Part shown: in pieces, positions 15,965 through 25,200 of the stretch
How positions within the stretch are numbered: the first letter of the stretch is position 1
How the letters are laid out: the number at the start of each line of letters is the position of its first letter
Made by a program: the position numbers and the translations under genes
Notes under the pieces: generated by a model
Told to the model about the DNA's origin: nothing
What the model saw: the letters and a program-made list of their open reading frames with translations, nothing else
Database searches by the model: none
Source of the DNA: JAZBPO01 sp963691775
Lineage (GTDB): Bacteria; Pseudomonadota; Gammaproteobacteria; Pseudomonadales; Azotimanducaceae
Assembly: GCA_963691775.1 (NCBI GenBank)
Contig: OY829369.1
Span: 2,480,001 to 2,544,000 of the forward strand
Length of the DNA stretch: 64,000 nt
Reading direction: 5' to 3'

Positions 15965-17347
15965 TCAGGTCGGCGCCAGGAAGCCGATCGGGTTCGGATT
16001 GCCGGATGCAACGAAGCGACGCACGTTCGGCAACACCGTCGGAAGATCTGCATCGCCGACGCCTAACCACCGCGACAGTTCCGCGAAGTACGCGTCGGTC
16101 GACAGCGTCGGGATCATGATACTGCGCTCAATCGCAAGCGGGCTCGACGCGGATAAATCCGGATACGCGCCATAGGTGCGGCCGCCGCGCACGGCGCCGC
16201 CCATGACCATGTGGTGGCCCCCCCAGCCATGATCGGAGCCGCGTCCGTTCGAAGTGAGCGTGCGCCCGAAATCCGATGTCGTGAAGGTCGTCACCTGCGA
16301 ATAGACGCCAAGCTCCTTCAGCGCACTCGAGAATTCAGCCAGGCCCTTAGACACCACCGCCAGCATGCGCGCCTGATTGTTAATGACCTCGTCGTGATGA
16401 TCCCAGCCACCGAACACCAGGAAGAAGGTCTGTCGCCGGGCACCGAGGGCCTCTCGCGCGCCAATGACGCGAGCAATCTGCGCAAACGCAGCCGAGACCC
16501 GGTTCGTGGAAAACATCGTCATGAGCGATGGCGAGCCAGCCAGCGCGGTGCTGAAGAACGCCTCCGCATCTATGGCGCCACGCAGCTTCTGCGCATAGCC
16601 GGCCCGCAGCGAGTTACCGTAATCGCCGCTCAGAATTCGGTCGAGCGCTCGCGTCTGAAGTCCATTGAAGGGATCACTTGCACCGTAGCCGGCAACGCTC
16701 GGCGCACCCTCGACGCCCGTCTCGATCGCATATTCGGCTGTCTGCAGCCCCGCCTGGAACACATTGGATCCGGACAGCGAGACATTCATCGAGACACCCG
16801 ATTGCGCGTTCAGGTTGCCGAGCACGTCGGCCGCCCGGCCGCCCCAACCGGTCGCAATGCGGGCGTCGGGCACACCCGTCTGCCAGTGCGCAATCTGATC
16901 CGAGTGGGAGAACAGGCCGAGCGGTACCGGAACACCTCGCTCGAACTCGGATGCGTCCAGCGGACCGACCAGGGTGCCCACGTTCGCCAAGAACGCCAGC
17001 TCGCCTGCGTCGTGCAGGGCACGCACTTCGGGCATGGACGGATGCACCGCAAGCGCCTGGCCAATCGCATCAGAGCCCGCGAGCGCCAACAGACTCGATC
17101 GCGGCAGAGCGAGATCGGAACGCACGGCGGCGTAGTTCGCGTACCCCACGTCATCGTTCGGAACGAGCATATTGAAGGAATCGTTGCCGCCCGCGAGCAG
17201 GACACACACCAGCGCGCGATACTCCGATGCAGACGCCGCGCTTGCTGCGCCAACGCGCAGCAAGGAGCCACCTAGGGCGGTCGACGTCATCACCATGCCG
17301 GCTTCGCGAAGGAAACGACGCCGGGACGTTCGTGTGGTTATGGTCAT
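15965..17347 (-). CDS. DUF1501 secreted protein with Tat signal
   Basis: The 460-residue protein starts at the ATG preceded by GGAGG at 8 nt. The N-terminus carries a twin-arginine motif (SRRRFLRE), a hydrophobic stretch and an ASAASA-type cleavage site, indicating export as a folded protein. The body is DUF1501: VLLAGGNDSFNMLVP near the start and TTSDFGRTLTSNGRGSDHGW near the end, resembling sulfatase/phosphatase-superfamily metal sites. It follows the DUF1800 gene by 19 bp in the same direction, the usual DUF1800-DUF1501 pairing in Proteobacteria and Planctomycetes. The biochemical role of the pair is not known. Confidence 0.9.
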   Translation of the reverse strand: MTITTRTSRRRFLREAGMVMTSTALGGSLLRVGAASAASASEYRALVCVLLAGGNDSFNMLVPNDDVGYANYAAVRSDLALPRSSLLALAGSDAIGQALAVHPSMPEVRALHDAGELAFLANVGTLVGPLDASEFERGVPVPLGLFSHSDQIAHWQTGVPDARIATGWGGRAADVLGNLNAQSGVSMNVSLSGSNVFQAGLQTAEYAIETGVEGAPSVAGYGASDPFNGLQTRALDRILSGDYGNSLRAGYAQKLRGAIDAEAFFSTALAGSPSLMTMFSTNRVSAAFAQIARVIGAREALGARRQTFFLVFGGWDHHDEVINNQARMLAVVSKGLAEFSSALKELGVYSQVTTFTTSDFGRTLTSNGRGSDHGWGGHHMVMGGAVRGGRTYGAYPDLSASSPLAIERSIMIPTLSTDAYFAELSRWLGVGDADLPTVLPNVRRFVASGNPNPIGFLAPT

Positions 17348-17366
17348 CACAGATGCCTCCAGGCGC

Positions 17367-19190
17367 TTAGATGCGCACTGCATAATCAGGAGAGACGAGG
17401 GTGAGGTAGAGCGCCAGCACCGCGCGGGTTTGGGCATCGTCGATGGGGTCGATCGCATCGCGGATCGCTTCCCGGGTATTTGCGCTCATCGTTCCGGCCG
17501 TGAACACGAGGTCGATTTGCGCAAGCAGGACATCAGGTTCAGCCGCGAAGGCCGCCCACTCGGAAAAATCGAGCCGCACCGGCGTGAAGTAGTCCGGTAC
17601 TTCGAAGATCGCATCCTCGAACAACGCATCGAAGATCAGGTTCGAAAGATTGACGACGGTCGAGTCGGTCGTGATCTGAAACTCCGGCGCTACCAGGCCA
17701 GCACTGGAGATAGCCCCCTGGGGAGCGTAGTCCGGGAGGTAGAAATTGAACACGCTGGGCGATGACAGCGGGTGCTGCTGCAGCGCCTCCTGGGACAGGA
17801 ATCCCGTGATGGCAAAGAAGCCACCGTCGGTGCGAGCGTTGAATTGCCGCGCGAGGGCGAGATAGCGCAGCACCGGCTCCTGCAGCTTGGCCCGGGCCGC
17901 GCTCGGATCTGGCGGAGCGAGCGCTTCGGGATCAGTGAGCACGGCCTTGATGACCGTCTTCATGTCACCGCGTGGCGTCACGCCGCCACCATCGAAGGCC
18001 GCACTGACCCGCGCGACATAGGCCGCCGAGGGATTCGAGGTCACAAGTCGCTGAATCAAGCGCCGACCAATGAAGGGGCCCACGTTCGGGTGAGCAAAGA
18101 GAACGTCCAGGGCCTGGCGGATGTCCTCTCGCGGCGACTGCCCGGCTGGCAGGGTCACGCCCGAGACAAGGTCCTTCGTGCCGGGCTCATGCGGCTCTGC
18201 GAACACGGTCATGGGTGAGGAAAAACACGGTTCCTGCTGACCGAAGAAGGTTTCAAAGTCCTCGCCCATCTCACCAGAGCAATCGACGGTCATGCCGGTG
18301 AACACGCGCGCTAGACCGCGTATTTCCCTGTTGCTGTAGGTCGGGATCGGCTCCCCGCCGGCGTCGAGGCGCCGCGTACCATCAGCGTTCAGTTCGAAGA
18401 GTCCGATCGTGAACAGCTGCATCACTTCCCGTGCGTAGTTTTCGTCCGGGAAGGTATTCGCAGCCGGATCGGCCCTGCGATTGTTCAAGTGCGAGAGATA
18501 CAGGCCCATGGCGGGGCTGTAGGTCACATCCTCGAGCAGCGCGCGGAAATTGCCGAAGGCATTCGCCACCAGCAAGTCATAAAAAACCGCGAGCGCCGCA
18601 GGATGATCCGCCAGCTCCTCGACCTGGTCAGAGACGACGAAGATCTCCGAGAGGGCAAAAGCGACACGTTGGCGCAGCGCATCGGGTGCCGTGATCGCGT
18701 GATGCCACCAGATGTAACGCCGGAAGAGGTCCGGCGTCAGGCCTTCAGGCGCCATGTCTTCCGGGAAGCTCTCGTACTGCGTAAGCAGGGCGTCCAGGAG
18801 CGGCGTATGAAAGCTCCCCGGCTCCGCGAATTGCGCCTCGATCCACGCGTCAGGAGTGAGCCCCTCGACAGCGCGGATATCACTGATGCTTGCGCCGAAC
18901 GTACCCATGGCGAGCATCTTCGACGCCCGCGCGCTCGTCAGCGGCACATGGGCAGCGCCGCTTCCGCCCGGCGCTTCGTCTGGAGAAACCGCGGGCGGCA
19001 CCGGGGTCGGCACTGTAATCGGCGCCGAGGGCGAAGTGGCCGGCAATTGAGCAGGCGGCGCGGAAGGCGGTGTTGCGCCTCCCTGCGCGGGCGTGGAGGC
19101 GAGAACGTCAGATGCACTGCCCCCCCCGCAACCAGTCAGGACCGCGAGCAGGATTGCGACTGCGTTGATACGAGGTATCCAGAATTCCAT
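17367..19190 (-). CDS. DUF1800 lipoprotein
   Basis: This 607-residue protein is the partner of the DUF1501 gene. The start is the second of two nearby ATGs: AGGAG touches the first (19196) but is 6 nt from the second, giving MEFWIPRINAV. A lipobox (VLTGC) suggests a lipid-anchored periplasmic or outer-membrane protein. A Pro/Ala/Ser/Thr-rich linker (about 30-80) precedes the DUF1800 domain, marked by WWHHAITAPDALRQRVAFAL and FPDENYAREVMQLFTIGLFEL. The gene is divergent from an OmpR-type regulator, separated by about 200 bp with phased ATTAC elements. Function unknown. Confidence 0.88.
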   Translation of the reverse strand: MEFWIPRINAVAILLAVLTGCGGGSASDVLASTPAQGGATPPSAPPAQLPATSPSAPITVPTPVPPAVSPDEAPGGSGAAHVPLTSARASKMLAMGTFGASISDIRAVEGLTPDAWIEAQFAEPGSFHTPLLDALLTQYESFPEDMAPEGLTPDLFRRYIWWHHAITAPDALRQRVAFALSEIFVVSDQVEELADHPAALAVFYDLLVANAFGNFRALLEDVTYSPAMGLYLSHLNNRRADPAANTFPDENYAREVMQLFTIGLFELNADGTRRLDAGGEPIPTYSNREIRGLARVFTGMTVDCSGEMGEDFETFFGQQEPCFSSPMTVFAEPHEPGTKDLVSGVTLPAGQSPREDIRQALDVLFAHPNVGPFIGRRLIQRLVTSNPSAAYVARVSAAFDGGGVTPRGDMKTVIKAVLTDPEALAPPDPSAARAKLQEPVLRYLALARQFNARTDGGFFAITGFLSQEALQQHPLSSPSVFNFYLPDYAPQGAISSAGLVAPEFQITTDSTVVNLSNLIFDALFEDAIFEVPDYFTPVRLDFSEWAAFAAEPDVLLAQIDLVFTAGTMSANTREAIRDAIDPIDDAQTRAVLALYLTLVSPDYAVRI

Positions 19191-19244
19191 GAGCATCTCC
19201 TGATACGACAGGCGATCGGAAGACCAGATGCTGGTTCGATCGGG

Positions 19245-19315
19245 ATTACCGAGAGGTGGGCGGAAGATTACAAAGCCGTAATTTCACTCCAGAGCCGAGA
19301 TAGGGTTCCAATTAC
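19245..19315. promoter_or_regulatory. Four ATTAC/GTAAT elements at 11-bp phasing
   Basis: ATTAC occurs at 19245, 19267 and 19311, and its complement GTAAT at 19278. Spacings are 22, 11 and 33 bp, all whole multiples of one helical turn. They lie in the 199-bp gap between the DUF1800 gene and the divergent response-regulator gene. OmpR-family regulators bind repeated half-sites in this manner, so they are candidate sites for that regulator. No clear -10/-35 pair was fixed. Confidence 0.4.
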
Positions 19316-19389
19316 GTGACCCCGATCACGTCGCATCGCCCTTCGGCGCCACGGCGAGAACGGAACCTGTCAGCCAGGAGAGGGGCGCG

Positions 19390-20067
19390 GTGCGCATACT
19401 GGTGGTGGAAGACGACGCCGAAGTCCGCGCCTATCTGGAGCGCGCGCTCGTATCGGAAGGGCATAGCGTCTGCGCGGTCGAGGACGGCGATACGGCCCTG
19501 ATCGAAGCCGCTCATGGCGACTATGCGGTTGCGGTCATTGATCGCATGCTGCCCGGACTGGATGGGCTGGCCGTGGTCCGCGCCCTGCGCGCCATGGGCA
19601 AGGGCGTCCCCGTACTCATCCTGAGTGCACTCGGCGACGTCGACCACCGCGTCGAGGGCCTGCGCGCAGGCGGCGACGACTATCTCGCCAAACCCTTCGC
19701 CTTCAGCGAATTGCTCGCACGCATCGAAGCCCTCGCCCGGCGCCAGACCGGGGTAGAAGAATGCACAACGCTGGAGGTCGGCAACCTTCAACTCGATCTG
19801 CTGTCGCGTGAGGCGCGACGGGCCGGACAACGCATCGATCTACAGCCCCGCGAATACAGCCTGCTCGAGTATCTGATGCGGCATGCCGGTCAGGTGGTCA
19901 CCCGTACCATGCTGCTCGAGGCGGTCTGGGATCTGAAGTTCGACCCGCAGACAAACGTTGTCGACGTACATATTTCCAGGCTGCGCCAGAAGATCGATCG
20001 CGCTCATTCACAGCCGCTGATTCATACCATCCGGCGCGCGGGCTACATGATGAAGGATGACGGATGA
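19390..20067 (+). CDS. OmpR/PhoB-family response regulator
   Basis: The 225-residue protein starts at GTG after a GGAGAGGGG region. The receiver domain has the acidic pair at 8-9, phospho-acceptor Asp51 (VIDRMLPGLDG), a serine in the LILSAL switch and Lys in YLAKPF. The C-terminal winged helix has LQPREYSLLEYLMRHAGQVVTR and the VVDVHISRLRQKID recognition region. It overlaps its cognate kinase by 4 nt (ATGA). The signal is unknown. Divergence from the DUF1800-DUF1501 operon makes that operon a likely target. Confidence 0.95.
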   Translation: MRILVVEDDAEVRAYLERALVSEGHSVCAVEDGDTALIEAAHGDYAVAVIDRMLPGLDGLAVVRALRAMGKGVPVLILSALGDVDHRVEGLRAGGDDYLAKPFAFSELLARIEALARRQTGVEECTTLEVGNLQLDLLSREARRAGQRIDLQPREYSLLEYLMRHAGQVVTRTMLLEAVWDLKFDPQTNVVDVHISRLRQKIDRAHSQPLIHTIRRAGYMMKDDG

Positions 20068-21812
20068 GCCGTGCGCGCAACCTTCCCCTTGTTTCGCTCT
20101 GGCGCTCCTCCACTCTGCGCCTGATTCTCCTGCTGACGCTCTTGCTGTGGAGCTTCGCAGTCCTGATCGCAAACGCCGTTTATGAGCGCAGCGAGGCGGC
20201 GCTCCTGGCGCGCGCAACCGAAGAGCTCGACGAGGTTGCGGAGTGGGTAGAGGAGGGGCTTACCGCTGACGCGCCACCCGGCGGCATGTTCGAGCACCTT
20301 GACGCAATCCCTGGGGCAGAGCCGCTGGAGCTGGAAGACGAGGGCTCCTTCAGTCGTTTCCTTGCGCGCTATACGGCCGAGATCAGCGATGCGCTCGCGC
20401 GATTTCAACGACTGCGCGATCCGGCATCAGTCGAATTCATGGTCGCGCGCCTCTGGCTGCTCGGTGAATCGACTGCGTTCGCGCCACGCTTCACCGGCCC
20501 GGAGACCACGCTTCAGCTCATGGAAGAGGAGGTGCCGGAACGGTTTCTGGACTCTCTCTACGCCCTTGCAGAATCCCGATTCGAGGACTGGCCAGCGAAC
20601 CCTACATGGATGGCGCTCGACCAAATCGAGCGTAGCGAACGCCTCCTCGACTACCGGGAGTGGTTCGAGCCCTCGCGCTGCGTCGCCCGCCTTGATGGCG
20701 CCGATGAATGGGTGGAGGGCAACTTCGAGTTTCGCGGCGAAGCGAGCCTGATTCGCGAGCCCTATCACTTAGCGCCAGTTTACGGACCATCGTGGGAAGC
20801 ACCCGACGATTTCGACACTGAAGGATTCTGCCTCCTTCGCGAGATCGCCCTCTCGTCCGGCACGCTGCTTGTAGGCCAACGGTTTGATGAGGGCGCCGCG
20901 GTATTGGAGGAGCTCGGCTCCGCACGCGACGACGGGCTGGTGCTCATGTTGCTCGTCGCGCTCGCCGCGGCAGCGCTCCTATCTCGCCTTACGCTGCGCC
21001 GCTTGCGCGGCATCAATGACACCTTTGCTGCCGTCGGCGCCGGCGACCTTGGCGCCCGCGTGCCAGACACCGGCGGTCGCGATGAGTACGCACGCCTCGG
21101 CGCCAACATCAATGCATCGCTCGATCGGATAGAGCGGCTGATGAGTGGTGTGCGCGCCGTGTCCGACAACATCGCCCATGATCTGCGCACGCCGCTCACG
21201 CGTCTGCGCAACCGTATCGAACTGCTCACGCTCCAGGGGGCTCCGGCTCCGGAATTGGTGGAGCAGGTAACCGACGAAGCCGATCGATTGCTCGATGTAT
21301 TCAACGCGCTGCTGCGTATCGCGCAGTTAGAGCAAGGCAGTTATCGCCGCGCATTCGCGAGCTTCGACCTGCGCACAACCGTCAGCGACGCGGTAGAGCT
21401 TTACGAGCCCTCGATCGTCGCCAAGCAGATCAACCTCGTGGTGGACCTGCCTGAAACGGGCATGAGTTTCCTGGGCGACCGCGATCTCTGGCTGCAGGCT
21501 CTGTCCAACTTGCTCGACAACGCAATGAAGTACACGCCCGCAGGCGGAACCATCCGCGTATCGCTCCGCCAGTCCCCAACGGCGTGGACGCTGGTGATCG
21601 ACGACACCGGCCCCGGTATTCCTGCGGAGGCGCGCGAGGACGTTCTGCAGCGCTTCTACCGCCTAGAAGCGCATCGCGGGACGGAGGGCAGCGGGCTCGG
21701 CCTCAGCCTCGTCGCCGCCGTATGCGGTCTGCACAAGGCCCACCTCGAACTCGGCGGGGACGCGGGACTGATCGTCACCATCCGGTGGTATCAGGAGGCG
21801 AGTACACACTGA
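20064..21812 (+). CDS. Sensor histidine kinase with large periplasmic domain
   Basis: The 582-residue protein is translationally coupled to the upstream regulator. A first membrane segment (about 18-38) is followed by ~250 periplasmic residues, a second segment (about 291-307), HAMP, HisKA with AHDLRTPL (His372), and HATPase_c with N-box LDNAMKYTP, G1 DDTGPGIP and G2 GSGLGLSLV. All catalytic boxes are present, unlike the kinase pair at the start of the window. The periplasmic domain is larger than in common EnvZ-like kinases and matches no domain I recognise; it is rich in acidic and aromatic residues and has a few Cys. Role: phosphorylation of the adjacent regulator. Confidence 0.93.
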   Translation: MSRARNLPLVSLWRSSTLRLILLLTLLLWSFAVLIANAVYERSEAALLARATEELDEVAEWVEEGLTADAPPGGMFEHLDAIPGAEPLELEDEGSFSRFLARYTAEISDALARFQRLRDPASVEFMVARLWLLGESTAFAPRFTGPETTLQLMEEEVPERFLDSLYALAESRFEDWPANPTWMALDQIERSERLLDYREWFEPSRCVARLDGADEWVEGNFEFRGEASLIREPYHLAPVYGPSWEAPDDFDTEGFCLLREIALSSGTLLVGQRFDEGAAVLEELGSARDDGLVLMLLVALAAAALLSRLTLRRLRGINDTFAAVGAGDLGARVPDTGGRDEYARLGANINASLDRIERLMSGVRAVSDNIAHDLRTPLTRLRNRIELLTLQGAPAPELVEQVTDEADRLLDVFNALLRIAQLEQGSYRRAFASFDLRTTVSDAVELYEPSIVAKQINLVVDLPETGMSFLGDRDLWLQALSNLLDNAMKYTPAGGTIRVSLRQSPTAWTLVIDDTGPGIPAEAREDVLQRFYRLEAHRGTEGSGLGLSLVAAVCGLHKAHLELGGDAGLIVTIRWYQEASTH

Positions 21813-21848
21813 CACACCGATGGAAGTGAGCCCGAGGCCCTCAGGCCC

Positions 21849-23288
21849 TCAGGCAACGGCGCCCGCCGCGGCGAGCGCCGTATCGGCCTCGCCAACCATC
21901 TCGTTGAAGGACTCGACGAAGCAGTCCGCCAGGTAGCCGGGGTCGGGGACCATCTCGCGACAGGATGCGAACGAAATGGTGAGGTGTCCGTTGTAGCTGA
22001 GTACGGGAATGAAGAGTCCTATCGAATCCGTAACGGGGCCGAGCCCGTACTGCGTCACGAGCTGCGCCCCGTTCATGAACAGCGGTACCTGCGGGCCCGG
22101 GACATTCGTGATCACACAGTTGGCAAAGGGGCGGACCACATTCGCCAGGCCCATTTGCGTCACTAGGCGACCGGCAAGCGCCAACGTGGCCGCAGGAATG
22201 TGCTTGTTGATATCGGTCATGAGGCGGGCGCCATAGGCGTTCACCAATTCCTTGGCTTCCCGCGTGTGCGCATGAACCGCACGCAGACGATCCAGGGCGT
22301 GCGGTATGTCGGTGCGGATCGCGACGAACATGCTGGAAACCTGATTCCCCGCCGTACCCTTCTCGTCTTCCTTGCGCACGTTGACCGGCGCCGCCGCGAT
22401 GAGGGACCCCTCCGGCAGAGCACCTCTATGCAGGAGATATCGACGGATACCGCCACCACAGATCGCGATGACGACATCGTTGATCGTGGCACCGGGCACT
22501 GCTTTGCGGATGCGTTTGAGCGCATCGAGGGGAAAATCTCGACCTTCGAAGACGCGGTGGGGAGAAACGCGTGCGTTGAAAATCGTTCGGGGCGCATTAC
22601 CCGCGTTCTTCAGTTCCTCCCGCGCAAGGCGCCTGCGTGTCTCGGCGATTGCCGGTACCGCATCCGAAAGCACCTTGAAGAGGCGAAAGGGCTGACGAAT
22701 GTTGTTGCCGTAAGTTCGCACCATGAGCTCGAGCGACGTCGGTGGGGCGTCCGCCACCCACTGACCATCCGGCGCCTGGATCGACCCCTCGGGCCCAAGA
22801 TCATGCAACACGGAGGTGATCTCGGTGCCAGTCGCGCCATCAATTGCGGCGTGGTGCATCTTCGTCAAAAGTGCATAACTGCCCTCGGGCAGCCCATCGA
22901 CGCCATCCAGACCCTCGATGACGTAGAACTCCCAGAGCGGGCGCGAAAGATCGAGCCTGCGCGCATGTAGACGCGCCGTCTGAATGCAGAGCTGACGCCA
23001 GTCGCCCGGCTTTGGCAGCGCAATATGGCGGACGTGAAATTCGAGGTCGAAGCTCGGATCCTTGATCCAGTACGGGTAATCCAGCTCCATGGGCACGCGC
23101 GCAAGGCGTTGCCTGAAGGCGCGCGCGAGGTGGAGACGGCTCTCGATCGTGGCCAGGATCTGCTTGAAGCGCACGGCGCCGCCGGGCGCCGTACTCTGGT
23201 CGTAGACGTTGATGCTGCCGATGTGCATCGGCATGCGCGGTGATTCCAGATACAGGAACGAAGCGTCCTGACCGCTCAATTGCTCCAC
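21849..23288 (-). CDS. Wax ester synthase / diacylglycerol acyltransferase (WS/DGAT), copy 2
   Basis: The 479-residue paralogue of the gene at 10528-12003 has the HHxxxDG motif at the same positions, 145-151. It shares MEQLSG-DASFLY, PMHIG, the FHVRHIALPKPGDWRQL block and NVPGPQVPL. The start is the GTG giving MEQLSGQ, with GGAGG 6 nt upstream; an earlier GTG adds five residues ahead of that site. Two copies in one region suggest distinct acceptor preferences or regulation. It is convergent with the kinase gene and has no obvious operon partner. Confidence 0.92.
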   Translation of the reverse strand: MEQLSGQDASFLYLESPRMPMHIGSINVYDQSTAPGGAVRFKQILATIESRLHLARAFRQRLARVPMELDYPYWIKDPSFDLEFHVRHIALPKPGDWRQLCIQTARLHARRLDLSRPLWEFYVIEGLDGVDGLPEGSYALLTKMHHAAIDGATGTEITSVLHDLGPEGSIQAPDGQWVADAPPTSLELMVRTYGNNIRQPFRLFKVLSDAVPAIAETRRRLAREELKNAGNAPRTIFNARVSPHRVFEGRDFPLDALKRIRKAVPGATINDVVIAICGGGIRRYLLHRGALPEGSLIAAAPVNVRKEDEKGTAGNQVSSMFVAIRTDIPHALDRLRAVHAHTREAKELVNAYGARLMTDINKHIPAATLALAGRLVTQMGLANVVRPFANCVITNVPGPQVPLFMNGAQLVTQYGLGPVTDSIGLFIPVLSYNGHLTISFASCREMVPDPGYLADCFVESFNEMVGEADTALAAAGAVA

Positions 23289-23654
23289 GGAGATCCTCCC
23301 CACTGAGTCAGCGCTGGAGCATACACCGCGTCAACGACCAAGCCGTGGCCCCGCGCGCGTCGCGACGGCTCGACGCCGATGCGCCGGCATCGAACAGTTC
23401 GAGGAAGGCCCTGCCTCGCACCGCGTGCGACCCGTCCGGCATCGCGCCCCCGACAATCGCATGCTCAAACCGCCGCCGAATGTCTGGTGCCGACCCGTCC
23501 TGGGCCCCGTGCAGCCGTGCGTTGATGACAACAGGCAGGAGGACGCAAAGGCAAAAGACGTCGATGTGCGAAACGGGGACCGAGGCATCCGGCCCGCACC
23601 CGCGAACCGAGCAGCGCCGCCCCGCGCGTCCGGGGCGACACCGTCAAGGGGCGG
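23289..23654. other. Intergenic stretch without a convincing gene
   Basis: These 366 bp lie between the WS/DGAT copy 2 start and the dsbA stop. On the minus strand one frame stays open for about 110 codons and includes HIDVFCLCVLLPVV and RAFLELFDAG, but it has no normal start codon or ribosome binding site and no family match. It may be a decayed gene. The WS/DGAT promoter should also lie here; none was clear. Confidence 0.4.
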
Positions 23655-24368
23655 TCAATTTCCGCTGGCTGCTGCGTTCGCGTCAGCCGCGGCCGCAGCC
23701 CGCGCCCGGCGCACGAGATGGTCCACGACCTCGAGCATGCCGCCGTTGGAGCCCGCAGCCTGACCATCGGTCCGCCAGGTGCCGTCGACGATCATCGTCG
23801 GCACGCCGGAAGCGCGATAGGCACGGCCACGCGCGACGGACTGCTGAACCGCTGCGCCAACACCGAAAGAATCGAACACGTCGAGGAAATCCTGACGCGA
23901 TGAGCACTGCTCACTCGAAGCCCCTCCGGCAGCCACCGTCTGTGCGTAGAACGCGGCGATGTCTTCAGGGGACGTGAAACGCCGACGGTCGAGGTGAATG
24001 GCGCGGAAGAATGGCGTATGGGTGTACTCAAGGACGTCGCACGCGCGGGCCACGTAGTAGGCACGCGCGAACAGCTCCCACTGGCGATTGAACACGGCTG
24101 GGACGCGCTCGAAGGTCACGTCCGCCGGCTTGTCCTCGAGCCAGACGTCGATCTCGGGATCGAACTGGAAGCAATGGATGCAGGCGTAGCTGAAGAACTC
24201 GGTAACGACGATCTGGTCACCCTCGCTGGCCACCGGGATCGGCAGCGCAGCGTAGTGCTGGCCCTCCCGCCAAGGTGCCACGAGGTTGCCGTCCTGCGCC
24301 GATGCAACGGCCGCAAGGACGAGCGGAACCAGCAAAAGCAGGCGCGACAGGCGACGGCATGCGTTCAT
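23655..24368 (-). CDS. dsbA: Thiol:disulfide interchange protein DsbA-like
   Basis: The 237-residue protein has a cleavable signal peptide (about residues 1-24, ending VASAQ). The thioredoxin-fold active site reads ACIHC, so the dipeptide is Ile-His instead of the E. coli Pro-His, and the cis-Pro loop is SGVPTMIVDG. It introduces disulfides into periplasmic proteins. A GGGAG lies 9 nt before the ATG. It is 17 bp from the cytochrome c4 gene and probably cotranscribed. The engB / c4 / dsbA grouping is the same as in Pseudomonas. The Ala-rich C-terminal tail is low complexity. Confidence 0.92.
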   Translation of the reverse strand: MNACRRLSRLLLLVPLVLAAVASAQDGNLVAPWREGQHYAALPIPVASEGDQIVVTEFFSYACIHCFQFDPEIDVWLEDKPADVTFERVPAVFNRQWELFARAYYVARACDVLEYTHTPFFRAIHLDRRRFTSPEDIAAFYAQTVAAGGASSEQCSSRQDFLDVFDSFGVGAAVQQSVARGRAYRASGVPTMIVDGTWRTDGQAAGSNGGMLEVVDHLVRRARAAAAADANAAASGN

Positions 24369-24385
24369 AGAAACGATCTCCCGAA

Positions 24386-25069
24386 TTACTCGATACCCTG
24401 AGCGTACGCAGCGACAGCCTCTATTTCCGCATCGCTCATCACCGCCGCGACCCCGCGCATCATTTGGCCGTACACCGCGTCGGTCGCGCGGGTGCCATCC
24501 CGGTAATTGCGCAGCTGCGAAGCCGTGTAGCCCGCGTTCTGGCCACCCAGCGACGGGAAGCCCGCTGGGCCATTACCTGCGCCGGACGGTCCATGACACG
24601 CCGCACAGGCGGGTAGCCCCTTGTTCGCGATGCCATCGCGCCAGATACGTTCACCGAGCGCGAGGTCGACGCCTTCAGGCGCGACCTGGGTCGCTTCCGG
24701 CTTTCCAGCGAAGTACGCCGCGAGGTCCTTGAGCTGATCGTCGGTCATGTTGTCGACCTGGCCTGCCATGAGCACCGCGTAGCGCTCGCCGTCCTTGAAG
24801 TGACGGAGCTGGCGAAGCAGGTAGTCGTAGTGCTGCCCGCCGAGATTCGGGTAGTCGTTCAAGATGGCCTGGCCTTCGGCGCCGTGGCACGCGGAGCAGA
24901 TAACGGCGCTCTGCGCGGCCGCGGATGCATCGCCGCGTGCTTCACGTTCCGGTGGGATGTATTCCGAGGCGGAGACGAGGGGGCTGGCGACCGAGATCAC
25001 GCCGAGCGCGACGATATTCAGCAACTTGCGCAGCATGGGGAGAATTCCGTTCAACCGTGGGGGGATCAT
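24386..25069 (-). CDS. Cytochrome c4, diheme
   Basis: The 227-residue periplasmic diheme protein has two similar cytochrome c domains with CSACH and CAACH. Candidate axial methionines lie in MAGQVDNM and YGQMMRG. It shuttles electrons to terminal oxidases such as the caa3/cbb3 types. The start with GGAGG 5 nt upstream (MIPPRLNG) is preferred; an internal ATG eleven codons later also gives a plausible signal peptide. It is upstream of dsbA in the same direction and divergent from engB. A copper/heme a oxidase is encoded 12 kb to the right. Confidence 0.93.
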   Translation of the reverse strand: MIPPRLNGILPMLRKLLNIVALGVISVASPLVSASEYIPPEREARGDASAAAQSAVICSACHGAEGQAILNDYPNLGGQHYDYLLRQLRHFKDGERYAVLMAGQVDNMTDDQLKDLAAYFAGKPEATQVAPEGVDLALGERIWRDGIANKGLPACAACHGPSGAGNGPAGFPSLGGQNAGYTASQLRNYRDGTRATDAVYGQMMRGVAAVMSDAEIEAVAAYAQGIE

Positions 25070-25200
25070 GGCGACCTCCGTGAGTTCCGGGGTGCCCGTG
25101 CCCTGGGTGCTAGACTTGAGTTCGAACGCTCGAAAGAGCGCACGCCATTCGAAAACGAGCGGATTGTACCCCACTCAGCGATCAGAACGGGAGGCACCCT

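Noticed and set aside
16211..17275. About 350-codon frame antisense to the DUF1501 gene
   Set aside because: Arg-rich shadow without start signals or family.
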